Shown one piece after another: positions 16,633-23,853 of a stretch of DNA of 63,938 bases. The position numbers were made by a program, and so were the translations under genes. Source of the DNA: JBBDWR01 sp040902745 (GTDB lineage: Bacteria > Actinomycetota > UBA4738 > HRBIN12). Numbering within the stretch: position 1 is the stretch's first letter; the number at the start of each line of letters is the position of its first letter. The DNA is taken from positions 1-63,938 of the forward strand of contig JBBDWR010000023.1 in assembly GCA_040902745.1 (NCBI GenBank). Reading direction: 5' to 3'. The notes under the pieces were generated by a model. It had not been told where the DNA came from and made no database searches. It saw only the letters and a program-made list of their open reading frames with translations.

Positions 16633-16638
16633 TAGATT
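16633..16638 (+). promoter_or_regulatory. -10 box for a leaderless 33-residue gene
   Basis: TAGATT lies six bases before ATG 16645, the spacing expected if transcription begins at or very near the start codon. No convincing -35 element is seen. Confidence 0.4.
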
Positions 16639-16644
16639 CCTAGC

Positions 16645-16746
16645 ATGACCGATCGATATCGATGCCCGGTGTGCGGGGTCGGCACCCTCGTCGACATCTC
16701 GGGCTCAGCGCCGGCCGCAGATCCTCCACCTGAGTCCGAAGACTGA
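16645..16746 (+). CDS. 33-residue CxxC mini-protein
   Basis: A short frame from ATG 16645 to TGA 16744-16746 encodes MTDRYRCPVCGVGTLVDISG followed by an alanine/proline/acid-rich tail. C7-P-V-C10-G is a single zinc-knuckle half-site like those of rubredoxin-type or zinc-ribbon proteins; with only one pair it would need to dimerise or join a partner to bind a metal tetrahedrally. The clean codon usage, the -10-like TAGATT six bases upstream and the gap between oppositely oriented genes support a real gene. It is too short for most gene finders. Function unknown. Confidence 0.5.
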   Translation: MTDRYRCPVCGVGTLVDISGSAPAADPPPESED

Positions 16747-16859
16747 CTGGTCAGCTCATCGGTTGGTAAGGCTGGGATGACCTAGGCGGCTGGAGCGAGT
16801 CGTTCGTGCCCGAACGGTAGTGGCGTGACACATGCAGCCGGGCTGCGAGCAGGCGAAGG

Positions 16860-17069
16860 TCAGTCCGAGCGGCGCGCGGCGGACAGCATCGGCCGGAGCA
16901 CTCGGTAGAGCGTGTAGCCGAGCAGGGCGAACCCCAGGGCGGCGAGGATCTGCTCCTCTGAGAACCGTGTTCGCTTCGCGATCGGCTGGGCAAGCAAGCG
17001 GTCCGCGGCCTTCTTGCGCCACCCCTGCAGCGAGGCGGTGCCGATCTTCGTCATGCGGTCCGTATCCAC
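16860..17069 (-). CDS. small single-helix membrane protein
   Basis: 69 residues. A basic amphipathic N-terminal half (IGTASLQGWRKKAADRLLAQ, then PIAKRTRFSEEQ) is followed by one membrane helix (ILAALGFALLGYTLYRVL) and a short basic end (RPMLSAARRSD). GTG 17069 is preferred because GGGGAGG lies seven bases upstream, while the internal ATG at 17054 lacks a site. It is divergent from the RTX-M23 gene. I do not recognise the family; it could be an anchor or small regulatory membrane protein. Confidence 0.6.
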   Translation of the reverse strand: MDTDRMTKIGTASLQGWRKKAADRLLAQPIAKRTRFSEEQILAALGFALLGYTLYRVLRPMLSAARRSD

Positions 17070-17223
17070 GGCCGTGCCTCCCCCTCGAATCATCGTCGTA
17101 CAGGACGCGTCGCCGGAGGCGCGTACCCGTGTCGACGTCGTCGCTGCGACCATACCCCGAACCCGTCGGAGCCAATCCGCCGAACCGTTGCGGGCGTGCC
17201 ACGTCGCGGATACCGTGCAGCGC

Positions 17224-18258
17224 ATGCCGAGATCTCGACGAACCGCCCGAGGCCGCCTCGCCCCGATCATCGCGGTCTGTTCCCTTGTCGGCCTGGGTAT
17301 GCTGGGGGTGGCTGCGGCAGCACCTGCATGCTCGGTGCAGGGCACGGGTGCGGGCGAGATCCTCCATGGGACCTCAGGACGCGACGTGGTGTGCGCGGGT
17401 GGCGGCAACGACGTCCTCGTCGGCCTCGGAGGGGGCGACCTGTTGTTCGGCGGCCGTGGGAGCGACCGGCTCGTGGGCGGGGAAGGCGACGATCGGCTCG
17501 TCGGTTCGAGCGGCGCGGACCGACTCCTCGCCGGCCCGGGATCAGACCTCCTCGAGGGTGGCGCGGGAAGAGACCGGCTGGACGGAGAGGGAGGTGTGGA
17601 TACGTGCCTGCAGGGCAAGGGCCGGGGCGGTCTCGTGTCCTGCGAGCGTCGCTGGCGGCCGGTGGTTTTCGCCACCGCGCGTGGGTTGGAGCTCTACGAA
17701 CCGGCGGCGAACCCCTTGATGGTGACCTACCACGAATCGTTGTTCAGTTCGGCGATCGCCCTGCAACCCCGGGGGCGGATGATCCTCAATGACAATCCAC
17801 GCAAGTTCCGCCGGCCGCCGCGTACCCCGGGACCCCGCTACATCGTGATGGGCAGTCGGGGGCGACCGAACCCTGCGACGTCGGCCTCCGACATCGTGTT
17901 GCGGCGCGGAGCCCGGGTGCTCTCCCCGGTCACCGGGCGCGTCGCTAGTGTCACGCGCTATCGACTCTATTGTGAGGCGCCGGATCTGCGAGTGATCATC
18001 CGCGCCGACGAAGATCCCGACTTCACCGTGGTGCTTTTCCACCTGGATCAGGTGCGCGTCCGCCGGGGAGACCGGGTCGTGTTCTCCAAGACCGTACTGG
18101 GGGTCCCGCGCGTGTTCGCCGGCAGCACGGATCAAGCGGACACGTACGTTCGCGGCGACCACCCACACGTACACATCGAGGTCGAGCGGGATGGTTCGCG
18201 CCCGATACCCGGATGCCGACGAGCGAGGACCACCTCGGGACCCCTTCGCACGGAGTGA
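17224..18258 (+). CDS. secreted RTX protein fused to a degenerate M23 peptidase domain
   Basis: 344 residues. A signal peptide (LAPIIAVCSLVGLGMLGVAA) leads to an RTX block at about 48-135 (GGGNDVLVGLGGGDLLFGG, GGAGRDRLDGEGG) with cysteines at each end. A linker follows, and from about residue 200 there is an M23/LytM-like fold: DIVLRRGARVLSPVTGRVASV, VVLFHLDQVRVRRGDRV and GDHPHVHIEV. The final H315-V-H317 and D223 match zinc-binding positions, but the usual H of the H-x3-D motif appears to be T219. The hydrolase may therefore be inactive and serve as a peptidoglycan-binding module, or alignment may place the ligand elsewhere. The start is ATG 17224 (no strong ribosome site); GTG 17215 is possible. 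Confidence 0.8.
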   Translation: MPRSRRTARGRLAPIIAVCSLVGLGMLGVAAAAPACSVQGTGAGEILHGTSGRDVVCAGGGNDVLVGLGGGDLLFGGRGSDRLVGGEGDDRLVGSSGADRLLAGPGSDLLEGGAGRDRLDGEGGVDTCLQGKGRGGLVSCERRWRPVVFATARGLELYEPAANPLMVTYHESLFSSAIALQPRGRMILNDNPRKFRRPPRTPGPRYIVMGSRGRPNPATSASDIVLRRGARVLSPVTGRVASVTRYRLYCEAPDLRVIIRADEDPDFTVVLFHLDQVRVRRGDRVVFSKTVLGVPRVFAGSTDQADTYVRGDHPHVHIEVERDGSRPIPGCRRARTTSGPLRTE

Positions 18259-18276
18259 TCGCCCGCGCGGGATCAC
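18255..18276. terminator. possible bidirectional terminator between convergent genes
   Basis: GTGAT (18255-18259) pairs with ATCAC (18272-18276), and CCC pairs with GGG around GCGC. It overlaps the stop codon of the RTX-M23 gene and the stop of the convergent cyclic-nucleotide-binding protein gene. There is no T-run. Confidence 0.4.
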
Positions 18277-18704
18277 CCCATCCAGGCATCGACGCGCTGC
18301 TCGACCTCGCGCAGGCGCTCGCTCATCGCCTTGAGCATCGAGAGCGCGACCCGCGGGTGTGCGAGAAGGACCGCCTGGAATCCGTCTGCCGGGATGCGCA
18401 GCGCGCGAACGGGCTCGGTCGTCTTGACGGTCGCAAGCCGGGTTCCGGCGGAGAACAGCGCCATCTCCCCGAAGAAGGTCCCCGGCTTGAGCTTGTGGAA
18501 GCGGCCGCCGACGTCCACCTCGGCCTGCCCCTCGAGCAGCACGAACATCGCATCACCTACCGCGCCCTGCTCGAAGATCGACGCCCCGGCCTCGAAGCGA
18601 ACCTGCTCGCCGACGCCCACGATGTGGCTGATGTCCTCGTCCGTGAGGCCGGAGAAGAACGGTGTGTTCCTGAGCGCTTGCGCCTCGGCGTCCGTGTCGC
18701 TCAT
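18273..18704 (-). CDS. stand-alone cyclic-nucleotide-binding domain protein
   Basis: 143 residues that are essentially one Crp-type effector domain. LRNTPFFSGLTDEDISHIV, VRFEAGASIFEQGAVGDAMF and VLLEGQAEVDVGG form the beta-roll, and the phosphate-binding cassette is PGTFFGEMALFSAGTRLATV, where the usual G-E-x-A-L is present and R follows. A long helix (HPRVALSMLKAMSERLREVEQRV) ends the protein. The DNA-binding winged helix of Crp/Fnr regulators is absent, so it may sense cAMP or cGMP and act by protein contact. AGGGAG before the ATG supports the start. Confidence 0.87.
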   Translation of the reverse strand: MSDTDAEAQALRNTPFFSGLTDEDISHIVGVGEQVRFEAGASIFEQGAVGDAMFVLLEGQAEVDVGGRFHKLKPGTFFGEMALFSAGTRLATVKTTEPVRALRIPADGFQAVLLAHPRVALSMLKAMSERLREVEQRVDAWMG

Positions 18705-18765
18705 ATCGCGTCTCCCTCGTTCGGCACGCGCAGGAGTCTACCGGTGGTGGAGTGGCGGGATATCG

Positions 18766-19713
18766 ATGGCCGATCGGGCGGGTACCGTCGGTGGGTCCCA
18801 CGCGACCACGTCGACCCGCCTGCGCAACCCACCAGCGACCCGACCGGAGGCAGTCATCGCACAGATCTCGAGACGGAAGGTGCTCTTGGCGGGGCTCGGT
18901 GGCGTCGCCGCTGTCGGGCTGCTTGGGGGTGGCACCGCGCTCGTGCTGTCGGCGCGTGGTCCGCGCGGGCTGCTCGGGTGGAACGAGCCCGCCGGGTGGG
19001 CGGGCGCTCAGCGGGAGTACTTCACGGGAGCTTTCTCGGCGGCGGATCTCCGGCCATGGCTGGCGACGGGGCGGCGCCCGATCGTGTCCTACAAGCCGTC
19101 CCTCCCCTGGGCGCAGATCGCGCAAGGGGCAGCCGACGCGGACCTCGACGAGATCCGTCGCGCGCTCCTCGACGTCGACGGAGCCGCCGACGTGGCGTTC
19201 CACCACGAGCCGGAGAACAACGAGATCGGTCACGAGTCCGCCGACGAGAAGTTCGGAACCGCCGCCGAGTACCTGGCAGCCTCTCGGCGCTTCCGGGATC
19301 GCGCGGTCGAGGGAACCGGTGCCGTGTTTGCCCTGTGTCTCAGCTCGTCCGGGTACGAGGAGGCGGGTCGTTGGGATCCCGGTGTGGATGCGTACGCGGT
19401 CGACACCTACAACCAATGGGGTGCTCGCGGCGACCAGTGGCGCTCGCTTGCGGAGTTGATCGGCCCCTTGGTCCGTTACGCGGAGCGGCGCGAGCTACCC
19501 GCCGCGGTGTGGGAGTGCAACTCGATGGAGGACCCCGCGGCTCCCGAACGCAAGGCCGAGTGGATCACCGCGGCCGGTGCGACGGCGAAGGAACAGGGCT
19601 TGACCGCGCTGGTGTTCTTCGACGGAGGCGAGTTCGCTTGGCGGCTGCTGTCGTCGGCGTCATCGGATCGAGCGGTCCGTGCGCTGGCCGATTGGGAGTA
19701 CTTCACGCGCTAG
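18766..19713 (+). CDS. exported glycoside-hydrolase-like TIM-barrel protein
   Basis: About 315 residues. The N-terminus contains a twin-arginine signal: S35-R-R-K-V-L followed by LAGLGGVAAVGLLGGG. The mature domain resembles glycoside hydrolases of the GH26-like clan: a substrate-facing WLATGRRPIVSYKPSLPW, the acid-containing ADVAFHHEPENNE with the presumed acid/base glutamate at a strand end, and later strands VDAYAVDTYNQWG, PAAVWECNS (candidate nucleophile E) and LTALVFFDGGEFAW. Twin-arginine export implies folding before secretion. The substrate cannot be determined. ATG 18766 is the first plausible start. A strong terminator follows 43 bases after the stop. Confidence 0.7.
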   Translation: MADRAGTVGGSHATTSTRLRNPPATRPEAVIAQISRRKVLLAGLGGVAAVGLLGGGTALVLSARGPRGLLGWNEPAGWAGAQREYFTGAFSAADLRPWLATGRRPIVSYKPSLPWAQIAQGAADADLDEIRRALLDVDGAADVAFHHEPENNEIGHESADEKFGTAAEYLAASRRFRDRAVEGTGAVFALCLSSSGYEEAGRWDPGVDAYAVDTYNQWGARGDQWRSLAELIGPLVRYAERRELPAAVWECNSMEDPAAPERKAEWITAAGATAKEQGLTALVFFDGGEFAWRLLSSASSDRAVRALADWEYFTR

Positions 19714-19755
19714 GCGTCGGTCCCGGAGGCTTCGGGTCGGAGAAGGAGAGATAAA

Positions 19756-19786
19756 GAACGGCCCCGGCACGAGGCCGGGGCCGTTC
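19756..19786. terminator. strong bidirectional intrinsic terminator
   Basis: GAACGGCCCCGGC (19756-19768) pairs with GCCGGGGCCGTTC (19774-19786) around a five-base loop. It lies between the convergent glycoside-hydrolase-like gene and the cold-shock gene and could serve both strands. ATAAA precedes it, giving a short T-run on the minus strand. Confidence 0.85.
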
Positions 19787-19808
19787 GAAGCTCGCTGGGA
19801 GCTGTGGG

Positions 19809-20015
19809 TCAGGCCGAGGGCTTGACGTTGGCGGCTTGCGGACCCTTCTGGCCCTGCGTCACGTCGTATTCGACCTTCTGCCCCTCTTCGAGGTTGCGGT
19901 ACCCCTCGCCCGCGATCGCGCTGAAATGCACGAACACGTCGGCGGAGCCGTCCTCGGGGGTGATGAAGCCGAAACCCTTGTCGGCGTTGAACCATTTCAC
20001 GGTGCCTGTTGCCAC
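19809..20015 (-). CDS. cspA: cold-shock protein
   Basis: 68 residues, the full length of the CspA family of single-stranded RNA/DNA-binding OB-fold proteins. It starts GTVKWFNADKGFGFITPEDG with RNP-1 (KGFGFI) and continues to RNP-2 (DVFVHFSAI), then EGQKVEYDVTQGQKGPQAANV. The start codon is GTG 20015, with AGGAG nine bases upstream. Such proteins melt mRNA structure and are often cold- or growth-phase-regulated through their 5' leader; the 100 bases upstream could hold such a leader, but I see no defined cold box. It ends at a strong terminator, so it is probably monocistronic. Confidence 0.96.
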   Translation of the reverse strand: MATGTVKWFNADKGFGFITPEDGSADVFVHFSAIAGEGYRNLEEGQKVEYDVTQGQKGPQAANVKPSA

Positions 20016-20138
20016 GAGCGATCACTCCTATCTTGCGTGGCGCCCGGCCGGACGTCGGCCGGTGGAGGGAACTGCTCGAAGCAAAGACAACGATAGCTAC
20101 CCTCGGGGACACCCTAGCAGAGGGGAGTGACGCGTCAA

Positions 20139-20159
20139 CGCGCCCTCAGATCGGGCGCG
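20139..20159 (-). terminator. short hairpin downstream of the 20199-20393 gene
   Basis: CGCGCCC (20139-20145) pairs with GGGCGCG (20153-20159) over a seven-base loop, 40 bases after the stop of the minus-strand gene at 20199. It lacks a T-run and would separate that gene from the cold-shock gene. Confidence 0.35.
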
Positions 20160-20198
20160 GGGGACGCCACCAGGGGTCTGGCAGGGGGTCTGGCCTGG

Positions 20199-20393
20199 TT
20201 AGACAGGCAGGCCCTTGATCTCCCGGGCGGTGAGCTTCTTGGTGGAGTCGGCGAGGCGCAGACCCGCCATCCGGACCGGACCGGGGGCCCAGACCTCCTC
20301 CTTCAGGAGTTCGACGGAGAGGCGCCCCTCCTTGTCCTCGGAGATCCGCATCACCGTCCCCTGCTCGGTGCGGTAGATGCGGGGCTCGTCCAT
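20199..20393 (-). CDS. small conserved-looking cytoplasmic protein, unknown
   Basis: 64 residues with no signal or membrane segment: MDEPRIYRTEQGTVMRISED, a strand-rich middle (RLSVELLKEEVWAPGPVRM) and a C-terminal helix (STKKLTAREIKGLPV). The pattern of alternating strands suggests a small beta-fold. GGTAGGA upstream of the ATG supports the start. The gene lies between the phosphoesterase and cold-shock genes on the same strand, separated from the latter by a hairpin. Function unknown. Confidence 0.65.
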   Translation of the reverse strand: MDEPRIYRTEQGTVMRISEDKEGRLSVELLKEEVWAPGPVRMAGLRLADSTKKLTAREIKGLPV

Positions 20394-20443
20394 GGCGCCA
20401 TCCTACCGTATCGGGCTCTGCACAGGGTCGCCGGATCCCGCGG

Positions 20444-21292
20444 CTAGCGGCAGTTGGTCTCTCCCCTGTCGAGGACGACGCCGTTGCGTGAGAGGAATCT
20501 CCACGTGTATGAGGCCGCCCGGAGTTCGAGCTTGAGAACTCCGAACCGTCGGATACGCGCCTTGGAGCCCGTTGCGGGTCGCCCGAACCGGTAGAGGGAA
20601 CGGCCGCCGGTCCCGACCACGAACTCACGGATCCCGTCGGGGTCGAGTCGTCCGTCCGGATCGAGCTTGCCGAAGCGTTCGTACTGATGCGCATGACCGT
20701 TGAGGACCACGTCCACTCCGTGGCGATAAAGGATCTGCCACCACCTGGCCGAGGCGTCGGATCCGCCGTTGCCCCTGCTGGAGGACCATCGCGGACGGTG
20801 CCAGTACGCCAGCTCACATGTTCCGGTGCCGCTCCGAAGTCGGTTGCGTGCCCAATCACGCTGTCGATCGATCGCACGCTCCGAGTTGAACGACAACACT
20901 TGCCACGTGTCGAGCGAGAACGAGTAGAAGCCGCGAGGTCCATGGGCACGCTTGTGGAAGTACGCGAAGTATCCGTTCGCGTGTGGCGTGTCGTACTCGT
21001 GGTTGCCCGGCGTCGGGAACGTCAAGCCTCGCATTTTTCCCCAGGTCGGATCGTAGGAGGCGCGGAATTCTTTGAGAGCGCCGCGCTCGTACTGATGGTC
21101 GCCGAGGGTGAGCGCGGCGTCGGGTGCCTGCCGCCGAGCAACACGAGCCGTGTCGATCTGGGCGGGGCACGGTTCGTCGGCGCAGGCGATATCGCCAGCC
21201 GCGACGACGGTGACCCCTTCGGCCGCGCCCGGCACCGTCGAGATCAGGAGCACCGTCGCGACCGTCGCCAGCGTGATCCTGCGTCGCCACAT
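20444..21292 (-). CDS. exported calcineurin-like metallophosphoesterase
   Basis: 282 residues. A signal segment (ITLATVATVLLISTVPGAAEG) is followed by all five metallophosphoesterase blocks: VVAAGDIAC (D-x-A variant of block I), LTLGDHQYERG (GD-x-x-Y), FPTPGNHEYDT (GNH[ED]), AYWHRPRW (single H) and VVLNGHAHQYER (G-H-x-H). The spacing resembles purple-acid-phosphatase-like secreted enzymes. It would hydrolyse phosphomonoesters or diesters outside the membrane with a dinuclear metal centre. ATG 21292 is chosen because the signal peptide begins there; longer upstream extension is low-complexity. Physiological substrate unknown. Confidence 0.88.
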   Translation of the reverse strand: MWRRRITLATVATVLLISTVPGAAEGVTVVAAGDIACADEPCPAQIDTARVARRQAPDAALTLGDHQYERGALKEFRASYDPTWGKMRGLTFPTPGNHEYDTPHANGYFAYFHKRAHGPRGFYSFSLDTWQVLSFNSERAIDRQRDWARNRLRSGTGTCELAYWHRPRWSSSRGNGGSDASARWWQILYRHGVDVVLNGHAHQYERFGKLDPDGRLDPDGIREFVVGTGGRSLYRFGRPATGSKARIRRFGVLKLELRAASYTWRFLSRNGVVLDRGETNCR

Positions 21293-21430
21293 GCCGGCCA
21301 ACCTACCCGGGTCGGTCGGGAGCCACACCCTGCGCCTGTCTGGCGCCGGATGCCGGCACCGACTAGCGTTCGAGCCGATGCGTGGTCGTTCGCGGGCCGC
21401 GAGGAGCCGACCCCCAGCAGGAGGCTTTCG

Positions 21431-21571
21431 ATGCGTCTTCGTGGACCGATCGCTGTAGCGAGCGTGATGATCGCGGCGATCACCGCAGTTGTCCGAGCGG
21501 TCCGAGCCGACGCACCTTTGCCGCCCTGCGAGGATGTGTTTCCTTCCGATCTCGTCGAATGTCTGGCATGA
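21431..21571 (+). CDS. 46-residue secreted or membrane-anchored mini-protein
   Basis: A short frame from ATG 21431 to TGA 21569-21571. An excellent ribosome binding site, AGGAGG, lies six to seven bases upstream. The peptide has a hydrophobic N-terminal stretch (PIAVASVMIAAITAVV) resembling a signal or anchor, then a short polar tail with two cysteines (PPCEDV and VECLA) seven residues from the end and each other, able to form a small disulfide loop. It ends 31 bases before the LOG-family gene start. I know no family with this sequence; it might be a small secreted factor or membrane peptide. Confidence 0.55.
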   Translation: MRLRGPIAVASVMIAAITAVVRAVRADAPLPPCEDVFPSDLVECLA

Positions 21572-21602
21572 GTCGAGCCGGCTCGGGAGCGGCGACAGCC
21601 CG

Positions 21603-22145
21603 ATGAGGATCTGCGTGTTCTGCGGCTCGTCGCGGACGAGTACCCAGCGGTACACGGACGTCGCGGCGTCGCTGGGTCGGCTCCTCGTGCGGCGCAGGAT
21701 CGGTGTCGTGTACGGAGGCGCCAGCGTCGGAACGCCGGGGGCACTGGCCGATGCGGTGCTCGCGGCCGGCGGCGAGGTGATCGGCGTGATCCCTCGAGCG
21801 ATGATGGCGCCGGAGGTCGCGCACTCGCGGCTGACGCAGCAGCACGTCGTCGAAGGGATGCACGAGCGGAAGGCGCTGATGAGCGCGCTCTCGGACGCGT
21901 TCTTGGCGCTGCCGGGAGGAGCCGGAACGTTCGACGAGCTGTTCGAGGCGTGGACGTGGCGCAACGTCGGGCTCCACGACAAGCCGATCGGAGTGCTCGA
22001 CGCGGACGGGTTCTACGCGCCCCTGCTCGCGCAGATCGAGCGCATGTCGGACGACGGATTCCTCCCCGATGAGGACCGAGCACGCCTGCTCGTCGACGAC
22101 GACCTGGGCAGGATCGTCGATCGACTCTGCGAGCCGCTCGGGTGA
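21603..22145 (+). CDS. LOG-family (TIGR00730) phosphoribohydrolase-like protein
   Basis: 180 residues with the Rossmann-like fold of LONELY GUY enzymes: MRICVFCGSS at the start, VYGGASVGTPGALADAVLAA, then the hallmark LPGGAGTFDELFEAWTW (P-G-G-x-G-T-x-x-E) and catalytic-type R in HERKALM. Plant and bacterial LOG proteins release the base from cytokinin ribotides or other nucleoside monophosphates; the real bacterial substrate is often unclear. ATG 21603 begins precisely at the conserved first strand. Its end overlaps the GTG of a small broken membrane gene by four bases, indicating translational coupling. Confidence 0.9.
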   Translation: MRICVFCGSSRTSTQRYTDVAASLGRLLVRRRIGVVYGGASVGTPGALADAVLAAGGEVIGVIPRAMMAPEVAHSRLTQQHVVEGMHERKALMSALSDAFLALPGGAGTFDELFEAWTWRNVGLHDKPIGVLDADGFYAPLLAQIERMSDDGFLPDEDRARLLVDDDLGRIVDRLCEPLG

Positions 22146-22361
22146 GGTTCGCGAGGGTCCTTCGCCGCGATCCGTGGCGACGACCCCGGCTTCTGGCCGC
22201 GGTGACGATCGCGTACCTGGTCTGGACCTTGATCCCGATCGCCTTCGGGCTCCGCGCCTCGCTCGCTCGCCCTGTTCCTCGTAGTCCTGGTCGTGATCCG
22301 TCGACGCGGTGGCGGGCGGGACGCTCGCGGGCGAGCCATCGTCGCTCCCTTCGAGAACTGA
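22142..22361 (+). pseudogene. small two-helix membrane protein gene broken by a tetranucleotide insertion
   Basis: From GTG 22142 the frame encodes a basic start and a good membrane helix (VTIAYLVWTLIPIAFGL), then at 22259-22270 meets CTCG repeated three times and drops into arginine-rich text. Removing one CTCG restores a frame that continues SLALFLVVLVVIRRRGGG and ends with a TGA at 22359-22361, giving about 71 residues with two helices. The 220-base length is one more than a multiple of three, as expected for a four-base gain. It overlaps the LOG gene by four bases. It may be a natural slippage mutation, a phase-variable switch or an assembly error. Confidence 0.6.
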
Positions 22362-22376
22362 TTCCGCGTCCGTCCG

Positions 22377-22382
22377 TAGACT
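22377..22382 (+). promoter_or_regulatory. -10 box for truncated haemoglobin
   Basis: TAGACT lies six bases before GTG 22389, so the mRNA would start at or next to the start codon (leaderless). No good -35 hexamer is visible at the usual distance. Confidence 0.45.
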
Positions 22383-22388
22383 CGACAC

Positions 22389-22772
22389 GTGGAGACCTCA
22401 ACGAGCGTTTACGAGGCAGCGGGCGGCATGCCGTTCTTCGAGGCGCTCGTCGATCGGTTCTACGGGGGGGTGGCCGCCGACGATCAGCTGCTCGCGATCT
22501 ACCCCCAGCCCGAGGATCTCGCTCCGGCCCGGCGGCACCTGACGCTGTTCCTCGCGCAGTACTGGGGAGGCCCGACCACCTACTCGGACGAGCGAGGGCA
22601 CCCAAGACTTCGGATGCGGCACGCCCCCTTCGCCGTAAGCGCGGACGCCCGGGACCGATGGCTGCGCCACATGCACGCCGCCGTCGAGGCCATGGACCCC
22701 CCGGAGCAGATCCGGATGGCGTTGTTGGAGTACTTCGACTGGGCTGCCGAGGGCCTCCGCAACCAGGACTGA
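22389..22772 (+). CDS. glbO: group II truncated haemoglobin
   Basis: 127 residues of the truncated globin family, matching group II (TrHbO). Aromatic distal residues appear in RFYGGVAADDQL (B10 tyrosine type), the stretch LFLAQYWGGPTTYSDERGHP marks the CD-E region, R-M-R-H-A-P-F contains the proximal haem-binding histidine, and D-R-W-L-R-H-M carries the conserved G8 tryptophan. Proteins of this group bind oxygen tightly and may handle peroxide or nitric oxide in respiration. GTG 22389 is supported by the TAGACT box six bases upstream. The flavin-dependent oxidoreductase gene begins nine bases after its stop. Confidence 0.93.
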   Translation: METSTSVYEAAGGMPFFEALVDRFYGGVAADDQLLAIYPQPEDLAPARRHLTLFLAQYWGGPTTYSDERGHPRLRMRHAPFAVSADARDRWLRHMHAAVEAMDPPEQIRMALLEYFDWAAEGLRNQD

Positions 22773-22781
22773 GGAGAACGC

Positions 22782-23717
22782 ATGCGATTCAGCCTGATGT
22801 ATGAGGGCCAGGAAGGTGTCACGTGGGACCAGTGGCTCGCGATCGCGCAGGCGGCCGAACGGCTCGGTTTCGAGGGACTGTTCTCCTCCGATCATTACTT
22901 CCCGACGGGGGGTGGCCGGGACCGCGGCTCATCGGACGCATGGACGATCATGGCGGCACTCGCCGCCCGGACCGAACGGATCCGCCTTGGGACGCTGGTC
23001 TCGCCGGTGACCTTTCGCCGACCCGCGCAGCTTGCGAAGGTGGTCACGACGGTCGATCGGATCTCAGGCGGCCGCGTCGATCTCGGCATGGGCGCAGGGT
23101 GGTGGGAGGAGGAACATCGGACACACGGCATCGAGTTCCCCGAGACCACGGAGCGGTTCGAGCGGCTGGAGGAGCAGCTGGAGATCGTGCACGGCTTATT
23201 CACGCAGGATCGGTTCGAGTTCGAGGGAGCGCACTACCGTCTCGCCCGCGGGTCGGTGTTCCCGAAGCCGGTGCAGCGTCCGCACCCGCCGATCATCCTC
23301 GGTGGATCCGGGGGTCCGTGGCTCACGCGCCTGATCGTTCGCTGGGCGGACGAATTCAATACCGTGGCAGTGGGTCCCGCGGCGGCGCGCGAGCGGTTCG
23401 CTCGCGTCCGCGACGCTCTGGACGCAGCGGGGCGCGAGCAGTCTTCGCTGGTGACGTCGGTGATGACGTGGTGCTTCGTCGGGAGGAGCGACGATGAGTG
23501 GAGAGGCCGCGTCGCTCTGGCACGCGAGCGCGATCCGGAGCTGGACGACGACTGGGTCGAAGAGGCGTGCGTCTACGGCACGCCCGACGCGGCCGCGGCT
23601 CGCATCGCCGAATACGCGGACGCCGGGTGTCAGCGTCTGGTGCTCAACCATGCGCTCTTCGACGATCTCGACATGGTCGAGCTCCTCGCGGCGGAGATCC
23701 TTCCGCTCGTGCCGTGA
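22782..23717 (+). CDS. LLM-class flavin/F420-dependent oxidoreductase
   Basis: 311 residues of the luciferase-like monooxygenase TIM-barrel superfamily. Signature segments are LGFEGLFSSDHYFP, LGTLVSPVTFRRPAQLAKVV with TVDRISGGRVDLGMGAGWWE, the PKPVQRPHPPIILGGSG strand that contacts the cofactor, and the C-terminal YGTPDAAAARIAEYADAGC. In actinobacteria many close relatives use coenzyme F420 rather than FMN, and sequence alone does not decide. TGAGGAGAACGC before the ATG is a good ribosome site. The gene is nine bases after the truncated haemoglobin gene, so both may share a transcript. Substrate unknown. Confidence 0.9.
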   Translation: MRFSLMYEGQEGVTWDQWLAIAQAAERLGFEGLFSSDHYFPTGGGRDRGSSDAWTIMAALAARTERIRLGTLVSPVTFRRPAQLAKVVTTVDRISGGRVDLGMGAGWWEEEHRTHGIEFPETTERFERLEEQLEIVHGLFTQDRFEFEGAHYRLARGSVFPKPVQRPHPPIILGGSGGPWLTRLIVRWADEFNTVAVGPAAARERFARVRDALDAAGREQSSLVTSVMTWCFVGRSDDEWRGRVALARERDPELDDDWVEEACVYGTPDAAAARIAEYADAGCQRLVLNHALFDDLDMVELLAAEILPLVP

Positions 23718-23853
23718 TCGCCAGGGTCCCTCACATCACCCCGTCGTGTCAGTCCCGTCCTGCTCGCCCCGTGGCGCAGGAGCGGCGGGGGAGAAGCGAT
23801 CCAAACTCATCGGCTCAACGCACCCGCGGTCGGCGACAACGGTCGCCTCGCGG

